Source: an uncultured Lachnospiraceae bacterium (GTDB lineage Bacteria > Bacillota > Clostridia > Lachnospirales > Lachnospiraceae). Taken from it: 64,000 bases of DNA. Under the pieces are notes generated by a model. The model was not told the DNA's origin, searched no databases, and saw only the letters and a program-made list of their open reading frames with translations. Of this stretch, positions 20,873-29,051 are shown one piece after another. Where the stretch lies: contig CACZBF010000004.1 of the NCBI GenBank assembly GCA_902779355.1, forward strand, positions 1 to 64,000. Reading direction: 5' to 3'. Each line of letters opens with the position of its first letter. Position 1 is the stretch's first letter. The translations under genes and the position numbers were made by a program.

Positions 20873-21667
20873 ATGTTAGTTGTAGAAAACATCCATAAAA
20901 CTTTTGACCCCGGCACTATCAACGAAAAGGTTGCGCTGAACGGTGTTGACCTGACGCTCAACGAAGGGGATTTTGTTACCGTCATTGGCGGAAACGGCGC
21001 AGGAAAATCCACGCTGCTCAATGCCATTGCGGGTGTCTGGCCTGTGGACAACGGGTCGATCAAGATCGACGGCGTAGACGTGACAGGGCTTCCGGAATAC
21101 AAGCGTGCTGCCTATATCGGTCGTGTTTTTCAGGATCCTATGACGGGAACCGCTGCGACGATGCAGATTGATGAAAATCTGGCGCTTGCCGCTCGACGCG
21201 GGAAAAAGCGCGGACTTCGGTGGGGTATTACCAAAAAGGAGCATGCTGAGTTCCGTGAACAGGTGAAAGAACTGAATCTGGGCCTGGAGGATCGTATGTC
21301 CGTGAAGGTGGGGCTGCTTTCCGGCGGACAGCGGCAGTCGCTGACACTTTTGATGGCAACGCTGCAGAAGCCGAAGCTGTTGCTTCTGGACGAGCATACA
21401 GCGGCGCTGGATCCAAAAACAGCAGCAACCGTTTTGGATCTCTCCGACAGGATCATCAGTGAACACAATCTGACGGCGCTTATGGTTACACACAACATGA
21501 AAGATGCCATCGTACACGGCAACCGTCTGATCATGATGCATGAAGGGCGCATCATCCTTGATATCGGCGGAGAGCAGAAGAAGACATTGACTGTGGAGGA
21601 TCTGCTGCAGAAATTTGAGGAAGTCAGCGGCGAGACCTTTGCAAGCGATAAGGCGATCCTGGCTTAA
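20873..21667 (+). CDS. ABC transporter ATP-binding protein (COG1101 type)
   Basis: ABC ATPase of 264 aa. Walker A GGNGAGKST (about residues 38-46), Q-loop region, signature LSGGQRQSLTL, Walker B LLLLDEHTAALDP and the H-loop VTHNM are complete. The DEHTAALDP wording is typical of the ATPase paired with COG4120 permeases. The start is 9 nt after the permease stop, with AAGGAGG. Its stop codon shares the palindrome TTAA with the stop of the convergent VWA gene (21664-21667), so the two coding regions overlap tail to tail by 4 nt. Confidence 0.92.
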   Translation: MLVVENIHKTFDPGTINEKVALNGVDLTLNEGDFVTVIGGNGAGKSTLLNAIAGVWPVDNGSIKIDGVDVTGLPEYKRAAYIGRVFQDPMTGTAATMQIDENLALAARRGKKRGLRWGITKKEHAEFREQVKELNLGLEDRMSVKVGLLSGGQRQSLTLLMATLQKPKLLLLDEHTAALDPKTAATVLDLSDRIISEHNLTALMVTHNMKDAIVHGNRLIMMHEGRIILDIGGEQKKTLTVEDLLQKFEEVSGETFASDKAILA

Positions 21668-22455
21668 CGGATCAGCCGTTTCACTTCTTCCCGTTTTAAA
21701 TAACCGGCATTTGGTAAAGAACCGCTTTGCGGTTCTTTTCTTTTGCGCAGACGGAATAGAAGGACGGAAATGACCCAGAAAGCAATGAGTTCCACGGCCG
21801 TCGCGACTGAAAATTTCAGATTCCTCCCGGCCTCAGCGCGATACACCACGCCTGAGACAGCGGAACTCAGACCTTCCTCCAAGGAAAGAAAGCTGCCACC
21901 TGAGTCTTCTGCAATCTGTTTTAGATTGTCCCCCTCCGTACCGAGGATTCCGATCAGAAAAAGCGCGGTACGATGCTTACGGAGTTCTTGTGCAACTTTC
22001 GCGGATATGCGCTCTTCACCGTTCTTTCCGTCTGTAAACAGGATGATGGAACGGACACCGTCTACGGAGGAAAGAACTTTTTCCGATTCCAGGATTCCTT
22101 CGGAGATCCCGGTGGTACCGGTGGCGGAGAGTGTCGGGAGCGCCTCTAAAAGCAGCCTGTAATTGGTTGTTTTCGGCACAACGGTTTGGGCTTCCTTTTG
22201 AAATGTCACAAGCGCAGCCTCCATACCATCCGGAAACTGCTGCAGACTCCGCTGTACCGCATTCGTTGCGGCAGACAGCGGTTCTCCGATCATACTGATG
22301 CTGCAATCCAACGCAAAACAGACCGCATTGGTTGTTTTTTCCATTCCGATCTTTGTGAAACGCCGTGCAGCTTCATTGACGCCAATGATGAGCAGACTTC
22401 CTGCGATCAGAAGCATGATCATTTTTTTAGATAGGGCATGTAAGCGAGCAGCCAT
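21664..22455 (-). CDS. Membrane-anchored VWA-domain protein
   Basis: 263 aa. The ATG at 22455 is preceded by AAGGAGG and overlaps the end of the kinase gene by 37 nt. A TM segment near the N-terminus (about residues 12-28) is followed by a von Willebrand A domain with a complete MIDAS start (D50-x-S52-x-S54) and FTDGKNG later. A second TM lies near the C-terminus (about 213-235), then a basic cytoplasmic tail. The VWA domain is therefore probably outside the cell between two anchors. VWA domains bind protein ligands through a metal; partners here are likely the kinase and protease-like neighbours. It is the last gene of the three-gene minus-strand unit. Confidence 0.82.
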   Translation of the reverse strand: MAARLHALSKKMIMLLIAGSLLIIGVNEAARRFTKIGMEKTTNAVCFALDCSISMIGEPLSAATNAVQRSLQQFPDGMEAALVTFQKEAQTVVPKTTNYRLLLEALPTLSATGTTGISEGILESEKVLSSVDGVRSIILFTDGKNGEERISAKVAQELRKHRTALFLIGILGTEGDNLKQIAEDSGGSFLSLEEGLSSAVSGVVYRAEAGRNLKFSVATAVELIAFWVISVLLFRLRKRKEPQSGSLPNAGYLKREEVKRLIR

Positions 22456-23789
22456 TTGTCTTCCTCCTTGATCTCTGCTACCGGAAGCTCCCGGATCCGA
22501 GCGAGTTCATAATTAAAGACAGGCTCCGTCCAGGACTTTTGGAGTGCATAATAGATATCCCACATTAGCGGTCGGTCCGGGGAGAGAGGGATTTCTTCAA
22601 CCGGCTGCGTGATCTTGTAATCGGCTTCGATCTCCGTTCTTTCTCCGTCCAACCCGAGCTGGCAGACACGGATGGTCTGGGAAGGCGCTGACAACACGAT
22701 GCCGTCCTGATAAGGAGTGGAGTATGTCCCGGGTTCACTCCCATCCGTTGTGTAATAGAGATTGCCGTACAGAGGGTCGTAAGAGACCGTAAGAAACTGA
22801 TAGGTTTCGTAGGATCCGTCCTGAAGCGAGAAGGAGAGGGACGGAGAAGAAAAAAAGGAAGATTCCTCTGCAGATTGGTCCGAGGGTAACGGTTCCTCCG
22901 AGAGAAGCATCTGATCGTTTTGATGGACCGCTGACAGTGCTGTCGAAAAGGAGCGCTGTCCGGTGAACGCAGACAAAAGCAATGTGACAGCCGCTATTGT
23001 AAGCATGATCCGCAAAGATCGCCGTTTCTTTCTCACCCGCCGGATCTGAAGGATCTGACTTTGCACTTCGTTTGCGCTCTGTAGACGACGTTTCCGGGAT
23101 GGTTGTAAAAGCCGCTCAACCAGAAGCGAAGTCTCTTTTGTTATCTTTGAATTTAATTTATTGGCGTTTTCGAATGTGAAAGGCGGATGATTGGGGTTTT
23201 TTCCCGTCAGAAGATAATGCATGGTGACACCCAATGCATATAAGTCCGTTCGTGTATCCGGTGCGGCATCCGAAAGATACTGTTCCGGCGCCGCATATCC
23301 TCTTGTATGTACACGATCCGCGCCGAAATCGATCAGGGAGACGGCGCCGTTTCGATCCAGGAGGATATTGGAAGGCTTCAGATCCGGATAATATACGGGA
23401 GGGCTTTGACTGTGCAGGTATTCCAGAAGGATACAGAGTTCTGAAGCGATCCGGAGCACCTCTTTTTCTCCCGGCAGTCCCTTTTTTTCCAGAAGGACCT
23501 TGATGCTGGTTCCTTCCATGTATTCCATGGCGAGGTAAATCCTGCCGTTCTCCTGAAACAATCCCACAAATACGGGAATCCCTTTGTGAGACAGCCCTTT
23601 TAGACGAAGGGCCTCTTTTTCGACCCGTTTTGCGGTGACGGTACGGCAGGGATACTCTTTCAATGCGATAAGGCGCTGCCGGGAAGTATCCTGTGCCAGA
23701 TAAACCGTCCCTTCGCCGCCCTTTCCGAGGGTGTGAAGGCACACAAAACGTCCGTCACAGACGGTTTTGAGCGTGTTGTTGCTTTTCAT
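22419..23789 (-). CDS. Transmembrane Ser/Thr protein kinase
   Basis: 456 aa. Kinase domain at residues ~14-245: glycine loop LGKGGEGTVY (21-30), Lys44, catalytic Asp136 with Lys138 and Asn141, DFG (154-156) and APE (167-169). The usual HRD reads YPD (134-136), so the His and Arg are replaced while the base Asp is kept. The missing Arg suggests activation without the canonical loop phosphorylation. A TM segment (about 260-276) leads to an outer region with a chitobiase-type C-terminal/FN3-like repeat (YYTTDGSEP, 345-353). There are no PASTA repeats, so it is not the PrkC sensor of peptidoglycan. It is cotranscribed with the VWA gene. Confidence 0.88.
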   Translation of the reverse strand: MKSNNTLKTVCDGRFVCLHTLGKGGEGTVYLAQDTSRQRLIALKEYPCRTVTAKRVEKEALRLKGLSHKGIPVFVGLFQENGRIYLAMEYMEGTSIKVLLEKKGLPGEKEVLRIASELCILLEYLHSQSPPVYYPDLKPSNILLDRNGAVSLIDFGADRVHTRGYAAPEQYLSDAAPDTRTDLYALGVTMHYLLTGKNPNHPPFTFENANKLNSKITKETSLLVERLLQPSRKRRLQSANEVQSQILQIRRVRKKRRSLRIMLTIAAVTLLLSAFTGQRSFSTALSAVHQNDQMLLSEEPLPSDQSAEESSFFSSPSLSFSLQDGSYETYQFLTVSYDPLYGNLYYTTDGSEPGTYSTPYQDGIVLSAPSQTIRVCQLGLDGERTEIEADYKITQPVEEIPLSPDRPLMWDIYYALQKSWTEPVFNYELARIRELPVAEIKEEDKWLLAYMPYLKK

Positions 23790-23829
23790 ATGATTTCTGG
23801 ATGGGGAAATGTTGACAGGGTGAGACAGA

Positions 23830-24576
23830 TTACTGTTCGTTGCTCCCTGCCCCGATCAGAACGATCGGTTTGCTTTTTCCTTGATTGACCGCGCAAACGG
23901 CATCATACAACACCGGAAACGTCCGGTCTTCCATATTTCCGTTATGCACCTGAAATCCATAAGCCTCCTTTGTGATACTGAGGGTATGAACCTGTGCCAT
24001 GATGTTTTCCCGGTCGTTATATGCCATCAGCACAAATGCGCGAAATTGCCCTGCAAGCGAAAGGGTGTTTTCCGACGTGATCGCCTTGCCGGTAAGAGTT
24101 TTGGTCTCGTAACCGTGCTTTTCGAGATATTTGACGATCTTTCCGGGCGCCGTACCAAAATACCCCGCTAAAGCAAGCCCGAGTGATTCAAACTCCCACA
24201 GCATCTCGGGGAAGGTGCGCCTTCTTGTCACATCCCACCACGGATAGCGCAGGCTCTTCTCCGGTTTTTTTGCCCAGGAAGCCTCTGCCGCTGCAAGAGA
24301 TGCCATCGTATTGTATGTCGCGATCACCTCGCAGGCATTCCGATCGGCTGTCGTCTTTCCGAGCCTGATACCGAAAAGCGTATGCTGATACTCAATATAA
24401 CGGCCCTTCATGGCCTTTTCCCATATTTGATCCCATGCAATGGAGTTTTGCGCCAAATGTGCATTCCGTTGTGAAACCGGAATCCGCACACTGACAAAAG
24501 ACAGGAACCGGGCAACCGTGCCCGCCCCGATGAATCTCGGAATAAACGCCGCCAGACGCTGCTTTACAGATCTCAT
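23830..24576 (-). CDS. Papain-like/C39-type cysteine-protease-like protein
   Basis: 248 aa, first gene of the minus-strand unit; the kinase begins 40 nt after its stop. I do not recognise a named family. The layout fits a degenerate papain-like fold: Cys82 at the start of a helix (NACEVIATYNTMA), His197 (AQVHTLSI) and Asn212 (QVHNGN) could form the triad. A basic N-terminus with a mildly hydrophobic stretch (residues 8-30) could be a weak signal or anchor. Function is open: maturation of a partner or sensing are options. Confidence is moderate that it is a gene, low on the fold. Confidence 0.6.
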   Translation of the reverse strand: MRSVKQRLAAFIPRFIGAGTVARFLSFVSVRIPVSQRNAHLAQNSIAWDQIWEKAMKGRYIEYQHTLFGIRLGKTTADRNACEVIATYNTMASLAAAEASWAKKPEKSLRYPWWDVTRRRTFPEMLWEFESLGLALAGYFGTAPGKIVKYLEKHGYETKTLTGKAITSENTLSLAGQFRAFVLMAYNDRENIMAQVHTLSITKEAYGFQVHNGNMEDRTFPVLYDAVCAVNQGKSKPIVLIGAGSNEQ

Positions 24577-24604
24577 AAATCAAAAAGTCTTTCTCTCGTA
24601 ACAG

Positions 24605-24633
24605 ATTATAGCAAGGTGAGGGAGAGAACACAA
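24605..24633 (-). promoter_or_regulatory. Promoter of the protease-kinase-VWA unit
   Basis: On the minus strand TTGTGT (24633-24628) is 17 nt from consensus TATAAT (24610-24605), placing the start near 24598, about 22 nt before the ATG at 24576. Confidence 0.6.
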
Positions 24634-24698
24634 ATAAAATTTTTATAAACTTTTTGGTCGGACGATCATATCGGAATGCCTCTGATTGGCGCGAATGC

Positions 24699-24727
24699 TT
24701 GACAGAAAGCCTTCGGAAAAGTACAAT
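24699..24727 (+). promoter_or_regulatory. apt promoter
   Basis: Consensus TTGACA (24699-24704), 17-nt spacer, TACAAT (24722-24727), leading to apt at 24766. Confidence 0.82.
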
Positions 24728-24765
24728 CATTGTTGCAAATGGAAATAACTGGAGGGTTGAAAACC

Positions 24766-25290
24766 ATGAAAAAAGTAGAAGATTATATTCGTACCATACC
24801 GGACTATCCGGAACCGGGGATCATGTTCCGCGATGTCACCAGTATCCTGCAGGATGCGGACGGTCTGAAGCTTGCGATCGATTCCATGTTGCATCTTTTG
24901 GACGGTGTGGAGTTTGATGTGATCGCCGGCGCGGAGTCCAGAGGATTTATTTTCGGCATGCCGCTTGCCTATGCGCTCGGAAAGCCTTTTGTCCTTGTAC
25001 GCAAGGCCGGAAAGCTCCCCTGCGAGACGATCTCTGCAGAATATGAGTTGGAGTACGGGAAGGCAACGATCGAAATGCATAAAGACGCTGTGAAACCCGG
25101 TCAGAAGGTCGTGCTCGTGGATGACCTGATCGCAACCGGCGGTACGATCGAAGCGGCTGCAAAGCTTGTGGAGCAGCTGGGCGGTACCGTGGTAAAGATC
25201 ATTTTCCTGATGGAGCTTGCAGGGCTGAAGGGAAGGGAACGCCTGTCCAAGTATGATGTGGCTTCGGTCGTTTCCTATGAAGGAAAGTAA
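24766..25290 (+). CDS. apt: Adenine phosphoribosyltransferase
   Basis: Purine salvage enzyme converting adenine and PRPP to AMP, 174 aa. I chose the ATG at 24766 (GGAGGG upstream; MKKVEDYIRTIPDYP) over an in-frame start 12 codons earlier that lies over the promoter -10 region. The type I PRPP-binding loop VLVDDLIATGGT (about residues 118-129) and the ESRGFIFG segment are intact. It is a single gene with a consensus promoter, divergent from the kinase unit. A compact hairpin and a terminator follow. Confidence 0.96.
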   Translation: MKKVEDYIRTIPDYPEPGIMFRDVTSILQDADGLKLAIDSMLHLLDGVEFDVIAGAESRGFIFGMPLAYALGKPFVLVRKAGKLPCETISAEYELEYGKATIEMHKDAVKPGQKVVLVDDLIATGGTIEAAAKLVEQLGGTVVKIIFLMELAGLKGRERLSKYDVASVVSYEGK

Positions 25291-25325
25291 TACCATCGTA
25301 ACAAAGCAGAAGGAAAAGGGAGCCA

Positions 25326-25364
25326 GATACCGTTCGAAGTCACGAAGTGACGAGTTACGGTATC
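25326..25364. repeat. Composite palindromic hairpin
   Basis: Outer stem GATACCGT (25326-25333) with ACGGTATC (25357-25364), 5-nt internal loops, and inner stem GTCAC/GTGAC closed by a GAA triloop. The same design occurs at 47849-47890 with different stem sequences. This points to a family of small palindromic elements rather than a gene-specific leader. Confidence 0.55.
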
Positions 25365-25408
25365 GGGTCCGAAGCGGTGTGAGTCAGGTAACAACTGTAG
25401 TTATTGGA

Positions 25409-25438
25409 GGAGACTGCAAGACAGCCAGTCTCCTTTTC
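25409..25438 (+). terminator. Terminator after apt
   Basis: An 8-bp stem GGAGACTG (25409-25416) with CAGTCTCC (25426-25433), 9-nt loop, then TTTTC. Confidence 0.7.
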
Positions 25439-25478
25439 TGATTTATGAACTGGTCAACCCAGGAAGAGGAGAATACGG

Positions 25479-27284
25479 ATGAAACCGATCGACAGCCGGA
25501 TCGTCAGGGAGCGGCTTGAGGCGCTGCGAAGTAAAATGAAGGAAAACGGGGTGGATGCCTATCTCGTTGTGACAGATGATTTTCACGCATCGGAATACGT
25601 CTGTGATCATTTCAAATGTCGTGAGTTTATCAGCGGATTTGACGGATCGGCAGGGACGGTGGTCATCCTGCAGGAGGAAGCCGGACTATGGACGGACGGC
25701 AGATATTTCCTGCAGGCAGAAGAAGAACTGAAAGGAACCGGGATTACGCTTTATCGCATGATGGAGGAAGGCGTGCCGGAAATGGAGGAGTTCCTTGCAA
25801 AGAAGCTTGCCGATGGATCCACGCTCGGGTTTGACGGAAGGACAGTCAGCAGCAGTCTGTTCCGGAAACTCCGGAAGACGCTTGGAGATGGCGTAAAACT
25901 GTCCATGGGACTCGACCTGATCGGAGAAATCTGGAAAGAGCGGCCGGCGCTTCCGATGAAGCCGGTAACGGAACTGGTAGTTTCCTTCGCTGGAAAATCC
26001 AGAGCGGATAAGCTTTCGGAGATCCGGGAACGCATGCAGGAAAAGAAACTGGACTGCACTGTGATCGCCTCTTTGGATGACATTGCATGGCTCTTAAATC
26101 TCAGGGGCGGTGATGTGCTGTATAATCCGGTTTTCCTCTCTTTCCTGATCGTTCTTCAGGATGAGGCGTTTCTGTACGCGAATACCAAATCGTTTAACGA
26201 TGAAATTATATCGAGATTAAATAATGATAAAGTACAGCTGCTTCCCTATGAGGATTTTTATCAGGCGCTTTCCGCTCATACGGAAAACAAGCGTGTACTC
26301 ATCGACCCGGCAAGAGTGACGGCGGCCATCATCGATCGTATGCCGGCATCTGCACAGATCGTGGAAGAATCCAATCTGACACTGCTTCCGAAGGCAAAGA
26401 AAAACAGCACGGAAGTGAACAATATCAAAGAAGCACACCGGAAGGACGGTGTGGCGGTGACGCGTTTTCTGTACTGGCTCAAGCACCATGTCGGAAAGGA
26501 GCCCGTCACAGAGATGTCTGCGGCAAAGAAGCTGGAGGAGTTCCGTGCGCAGGGAGAGAACTATCGCGGACAGAGTTTTGCACCGATCGCCGGATACGGC
26601 GCGCATGGCGCGATCATTCATTACGAAGCGACAGCGGAGACGGATATTCCGCTCGAAGCAAAGAGTTTCCTGCTGCTGGATACCGGCGGACAGTATCTGG
26701 AAGGCACTACGGACATTACGCGAACGATTGCGCTTGGCGCAGTGACAGAGGAGCAAAAGAAACTGTACACGGCTGTGCTTCGGGGAAACTTGGCGCTTGG
26801 CGCAGCAAAATTCAAATATGGCTGCATTGGACTAAACTTAGATTACCTGGCACGCGCTCCGTTATGGGAGATGGGGATGGACTATAACCATGGCACGGGA
26901 CATGGAGTCGGATACTTCCTCAATGTGCATGAGGGTCCGCAGGGATTCCGTTTTAAACTGATCGGAAATGCAAAGGAGCAGACACTCGAAGAGGGTATGG
27001 TGATCTCCAACGAGCCCGGGATCTACCTGCCGGGGCAGTATGGAATCCGGATCGAAAACCTCATGGTGGCAAAAAACATGGAAAAGAATGAGTACGGACA
27101 GTTTATGGGGTTTGATACGCTGACCCTGGTACCGTATGAACGCGATGCGATCGATGTTCCTGCGCTTACTGAACGAGAAAAGATCCTTTTGAACCAATAT
27201 CATCAGACCGTGTATGAAGAGATAGGTCCATCCCTTACGCCGGAAGAGCGTGAATGGCTCTCGGACGTGACAAAGCCGCTCTGA
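25479..27284 (+). CDS. Aminopeptidase P family protein (M24B, long form)
   Basis: Metal-dependent Xaa-Pro aminopeptidase of 601 aa, the three-domain length of the eukaryote-like cytosolic form rather than the ~360-aa YpdF/PepQ type. Two creatinase N-domains (residues 1-310) precede the pita-bread catalytic domain. Metal and catalytic residues are visible: DTGGQYLEGTTDITRT, HGTGHGVGYFLNVHEGP, EEGMVISNEPG and GIRIENL. It removes N-terminal residues before proline during peptide breakdown. The start is preceded by AAGAGGAG. The DUF6106 gene follows after 42 nt. Confidence 0.93.
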   Translation: MKPIDSRIVRERLEALRSKMKENGVDAYLVVTDDFHASEYVCDHFKCREFISGFDGSAGTVVILQEEAGLWTDGRYFLQAEEELKGTGITLYRMMEEGVPEMEEFLAKKLADGSTLGFDGRTVSSSLFRKLRKTLGDGVKLSMGLDLIGEIWKERPALPMKPVTELVVSFAGKSRADKLSEIRERMQEKKLDCTVIASLDDIAWLLNLRGGDVLYNPVFLSFLIVLQDEAFLYANTKSFNDEIISRLNNDKVQLLPYEDFYQALSAHTENKRVLIDPARVTAAIIDRMPASAQIVEESNLTLLPKAKKNSTEVNNIKEAHRKDGVAVTRFLYWLKHHVGKEPVTEMSAAKKLEEFRAQGENYRGQSFAPIAGYGAHGAIIHYEATAETDIPLEAKSFLLLDTGGQYLEGTTDITRTIALGAVTEEQKKLYTAVLRGNLALGAAKFKYGCIGLNLDYLARAPLWEMGMDYNHGTGHGVGYFLNVHEGPQGFRFKLIGNAKEQTLEEGMVISNEPGIYLPGQYGIRIENLMVAKNMEKNEYGQFMGFDTLTLVPYERDAIDVPALTEREKILLNQYHQTVYEEIGPSLTPEEREWLSDVTKPL

Positions 27285-27326
27285 AAGGGTATAATGCCAA
27301 GAGGATGAAACGGAGGAAACAGAACA

Positions 27327-27830
27327 ATGAGTGTGTTTGAAAATGCAACAATGATCACGCAGAAGAAGACCCCCATGCGATGGGCGATCGAGATATTGGT
27401 ACTGGCTGCTGCGATTGCTATGACCGTGGTGATGGTGCTGATCGATCCCTTTATCTTCTTCTTCCCGGCGTTGCTCCTTTATATCGGATTTTATTTCATC
27501 CACAAATATAATTTTATTGAGTATGAATACACCTGGATCGAAGGACAGCTCGACATCGACCGGATCTATGCCAAAAGCCGCCGCAAATCCGTTGCGAAGA
27601 TCGATGTGGAGGACCTTCTCGTGATCGCGCCCGAGGGAAGCAGGGATGTTTCCAATTATGAACGGGATTCTTCTGTGTCGGTGAAGGATTGTTCAACGAG
27701 ATTGCCGGAAAACAAGAAATACGTAGCGGTCTATAAGGATGATAAGGGCACACATCGGATCATTTTCGAGCCGGAGGAGAATATCCTCGATCTGATCCGT
27801 GTCCGCAATCCCAGGAAAGTGATCAAGTAA
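27327..27830 (+). CDS. DUF6106-like membrane protein
   Basis: 167 aa, ATG preceded by GGAGGAAAC. Two adjacent hydrophobic segments (about residues 20-42 and 46-60, split by IDPFIFFF) form an N-terminal hairpin. A cytoplasmic domain of about 105 residues follows, rich in beta-prone stretches (YVAVYKDDKGTHRIIFEP). The layout matches DUF6106, an uncharacterised family of Clostridia. It ends 4 nt before the end of the convergent glycosyltransferase gene. Confidence 0.75.
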   Translation: MSVFENATMITQKKTPMRWAIEILVLAAAIAMTVVMVLIDPFIFFFPALLLYIGFYFIHKYNFIEYEYTWIEGQLDIDRIYAKSRRKSVAKIDVEDLLVIAPEGSRDVSNYERDSSVSVKDCSTRLPENKKYVAVYKDDKGTHRIIFEPEENILDLIRVRNPRKVIK

Positions 27831-27834
27831 ATAA

Positions 27835-28992
27835 TCAGGATACGGCAGACAGGATCTCCAGGAATGTTTCGCAGCGTTTCTCCCAAGTATGACGGAGGAA
27901 CGCTTCTTTTTTTCCCGCTTCTGCCACAGAGCGGAGCTGATCTTCCGACGAAAGGAGAGATGCGATGCGATCCGGCAGGGTCTGCAGGGCATCTTTGGTG
28001 TAGTCATAGAAAAAGAGCTGCTCACAGTCTTTGAAATGAGAAGTAAGCCACCCGCTGCGGTCCGTCAGAACTGCAGATCCGTTCAGCATAGCGCTGAAGA
28101 TCCGGTCGTGGACGCCGTTTCGAAAGAGGGGCAGGATATTCATGGTCACTTTTGCACGCGCCATCAGAGCGAATGTCTCCGAAAAAGAGATTTCCGGAAG
28201 AAAGACCGCCTTTTTTTCAGCGTAGAAGGGGGCTTTTTCATAGCCGTTGCCGCAAAGCGTCAGAGGAAGACCGGAAGAAACGATCGTATGGAGGATGCGG
28301 TCACGCACTGCGGCGCGCAGATAGGTGTCAGCCAGAAAGAAGGCCTGCATGTGAAGCGGGAAGAGTTCCGTCACGATGGTATCGGAAAAGAGCTCTTTGG
28401 CAGCGGCCTCGATCGTGAGAGAAGGATCATCTTCTATCCGCTCGATGAGTGCATTTACCTGTTCCTGCATAAACGGCGGGATCTTTGTGATCGCATCGCG
28501 GACTTCTGCCGGGCTTGTGTAACTGCCTGTGAAAAGCAGGGAAATCTCTTTTTTTTCAAAAGGGATCTCCTCTTCCGCTGGCGATCCCGTCATCGGAAAC
28601 AGATGCACACTCTTCAGATGCGGATAATATGTTTTCAAGTAATCAGCGTGATTCACATCCAGACAGAGGACATGGTAATTATTTAATTCCTGTTTTAACA
28701 TATTGTGATGATAGAGCGGATGATCCAGGATCACGTTGAAGAACGGTGCATCTATGGTGTCCAGAAAAAAGCCGTCCTCCTCAGTCGTGACCTTCGGCAG
28801 TACGGAATTGAAATCAATGACGGCATCAAAGTGCTGACCGCGAAAGCGCTCCATTGCTTCCAGAGGTTCTTCGGCGGCGCGAAAAAAGACGGTTTCGCGT
28901 CCCACTTTTCGAAACTCTGCGGCAAGCGCTTCGGAAAAGTACAGATAGGATTCGTAACTGGTAGGTTTGATCTGAAAAAACAGGAGTTTCAT
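27835..28992 (-). CDS. Glycosyltransferase-like protein (DUF3880 + Glyco_trans_1_2)
   Basis: 385 aa. The N-terminal half has a Rossmann-like start (MKLLFFQIKPTSYESYLYF) resembling DUF3880. The C-terminal half has the GT4-like motif region VTMNILPLFRNGVHDRIFSAMLNGSAVLTDRSGW, typical of PF13524 (Glyco_trans_1_2). These proteins often modify flagellin, spore-coat or cell-surface glycans, but no such genes are next to it. A single minus-strand gene, divergent from murI across 59 nt. Confidence 0.8.
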   Translation of the reverse strand: MKLLFFQIKPTSYESYLYFSEALAAEFRKVGRETVFFRAAEEPLEAMERFRGQHFDAVIDFNSVLPKVTTEEDGFFLDTIDAPFFNVILDHPLYHHNMLKQELNNYHVLCLDVNHADYLKTYYPHLKSVHLFPMTGSPAEEEIPFEKKEISLLFTGSYTSPAEVRDAITKIPPFMQEQVNALIERIEDDPSLTIEAAAKELFSDTIVTELFPLHMQAFFLADTYLRAAVRDRILHTIVSSGLPLTLCGNGYEKAPFYAEKKAVFLPEISFSETFALMARAKVTMNILPLFRNGVHDRIFSAMLNGSAVLTDRSGWLTSHFKDCEQLFFYDYTKDALQTLPDRIASLLSSEDQLRSVAEAGKKEAFLRHTWEKRCETFLEILSAVS

Positions 28993-29016
28993 AGTATAAG
29001 ACTACCACAAACCACC

Positions 29017-29045
29017 TTGCATTTCCACGACGGATTCGATACATT
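29017..29045 (+). promoter_or_regulatory. murI promoter, possibly leaderless
   Basis: TTGCAT (29017-29022), 17-nt spacer, TACATT (29040-29045). The expected start site coincides with the murI ATG at 29052, and no Shine-Dalgarno sequence precedes that ATG. Confidence 0.45.
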
Positions 29046-29051
29046 TATGGT

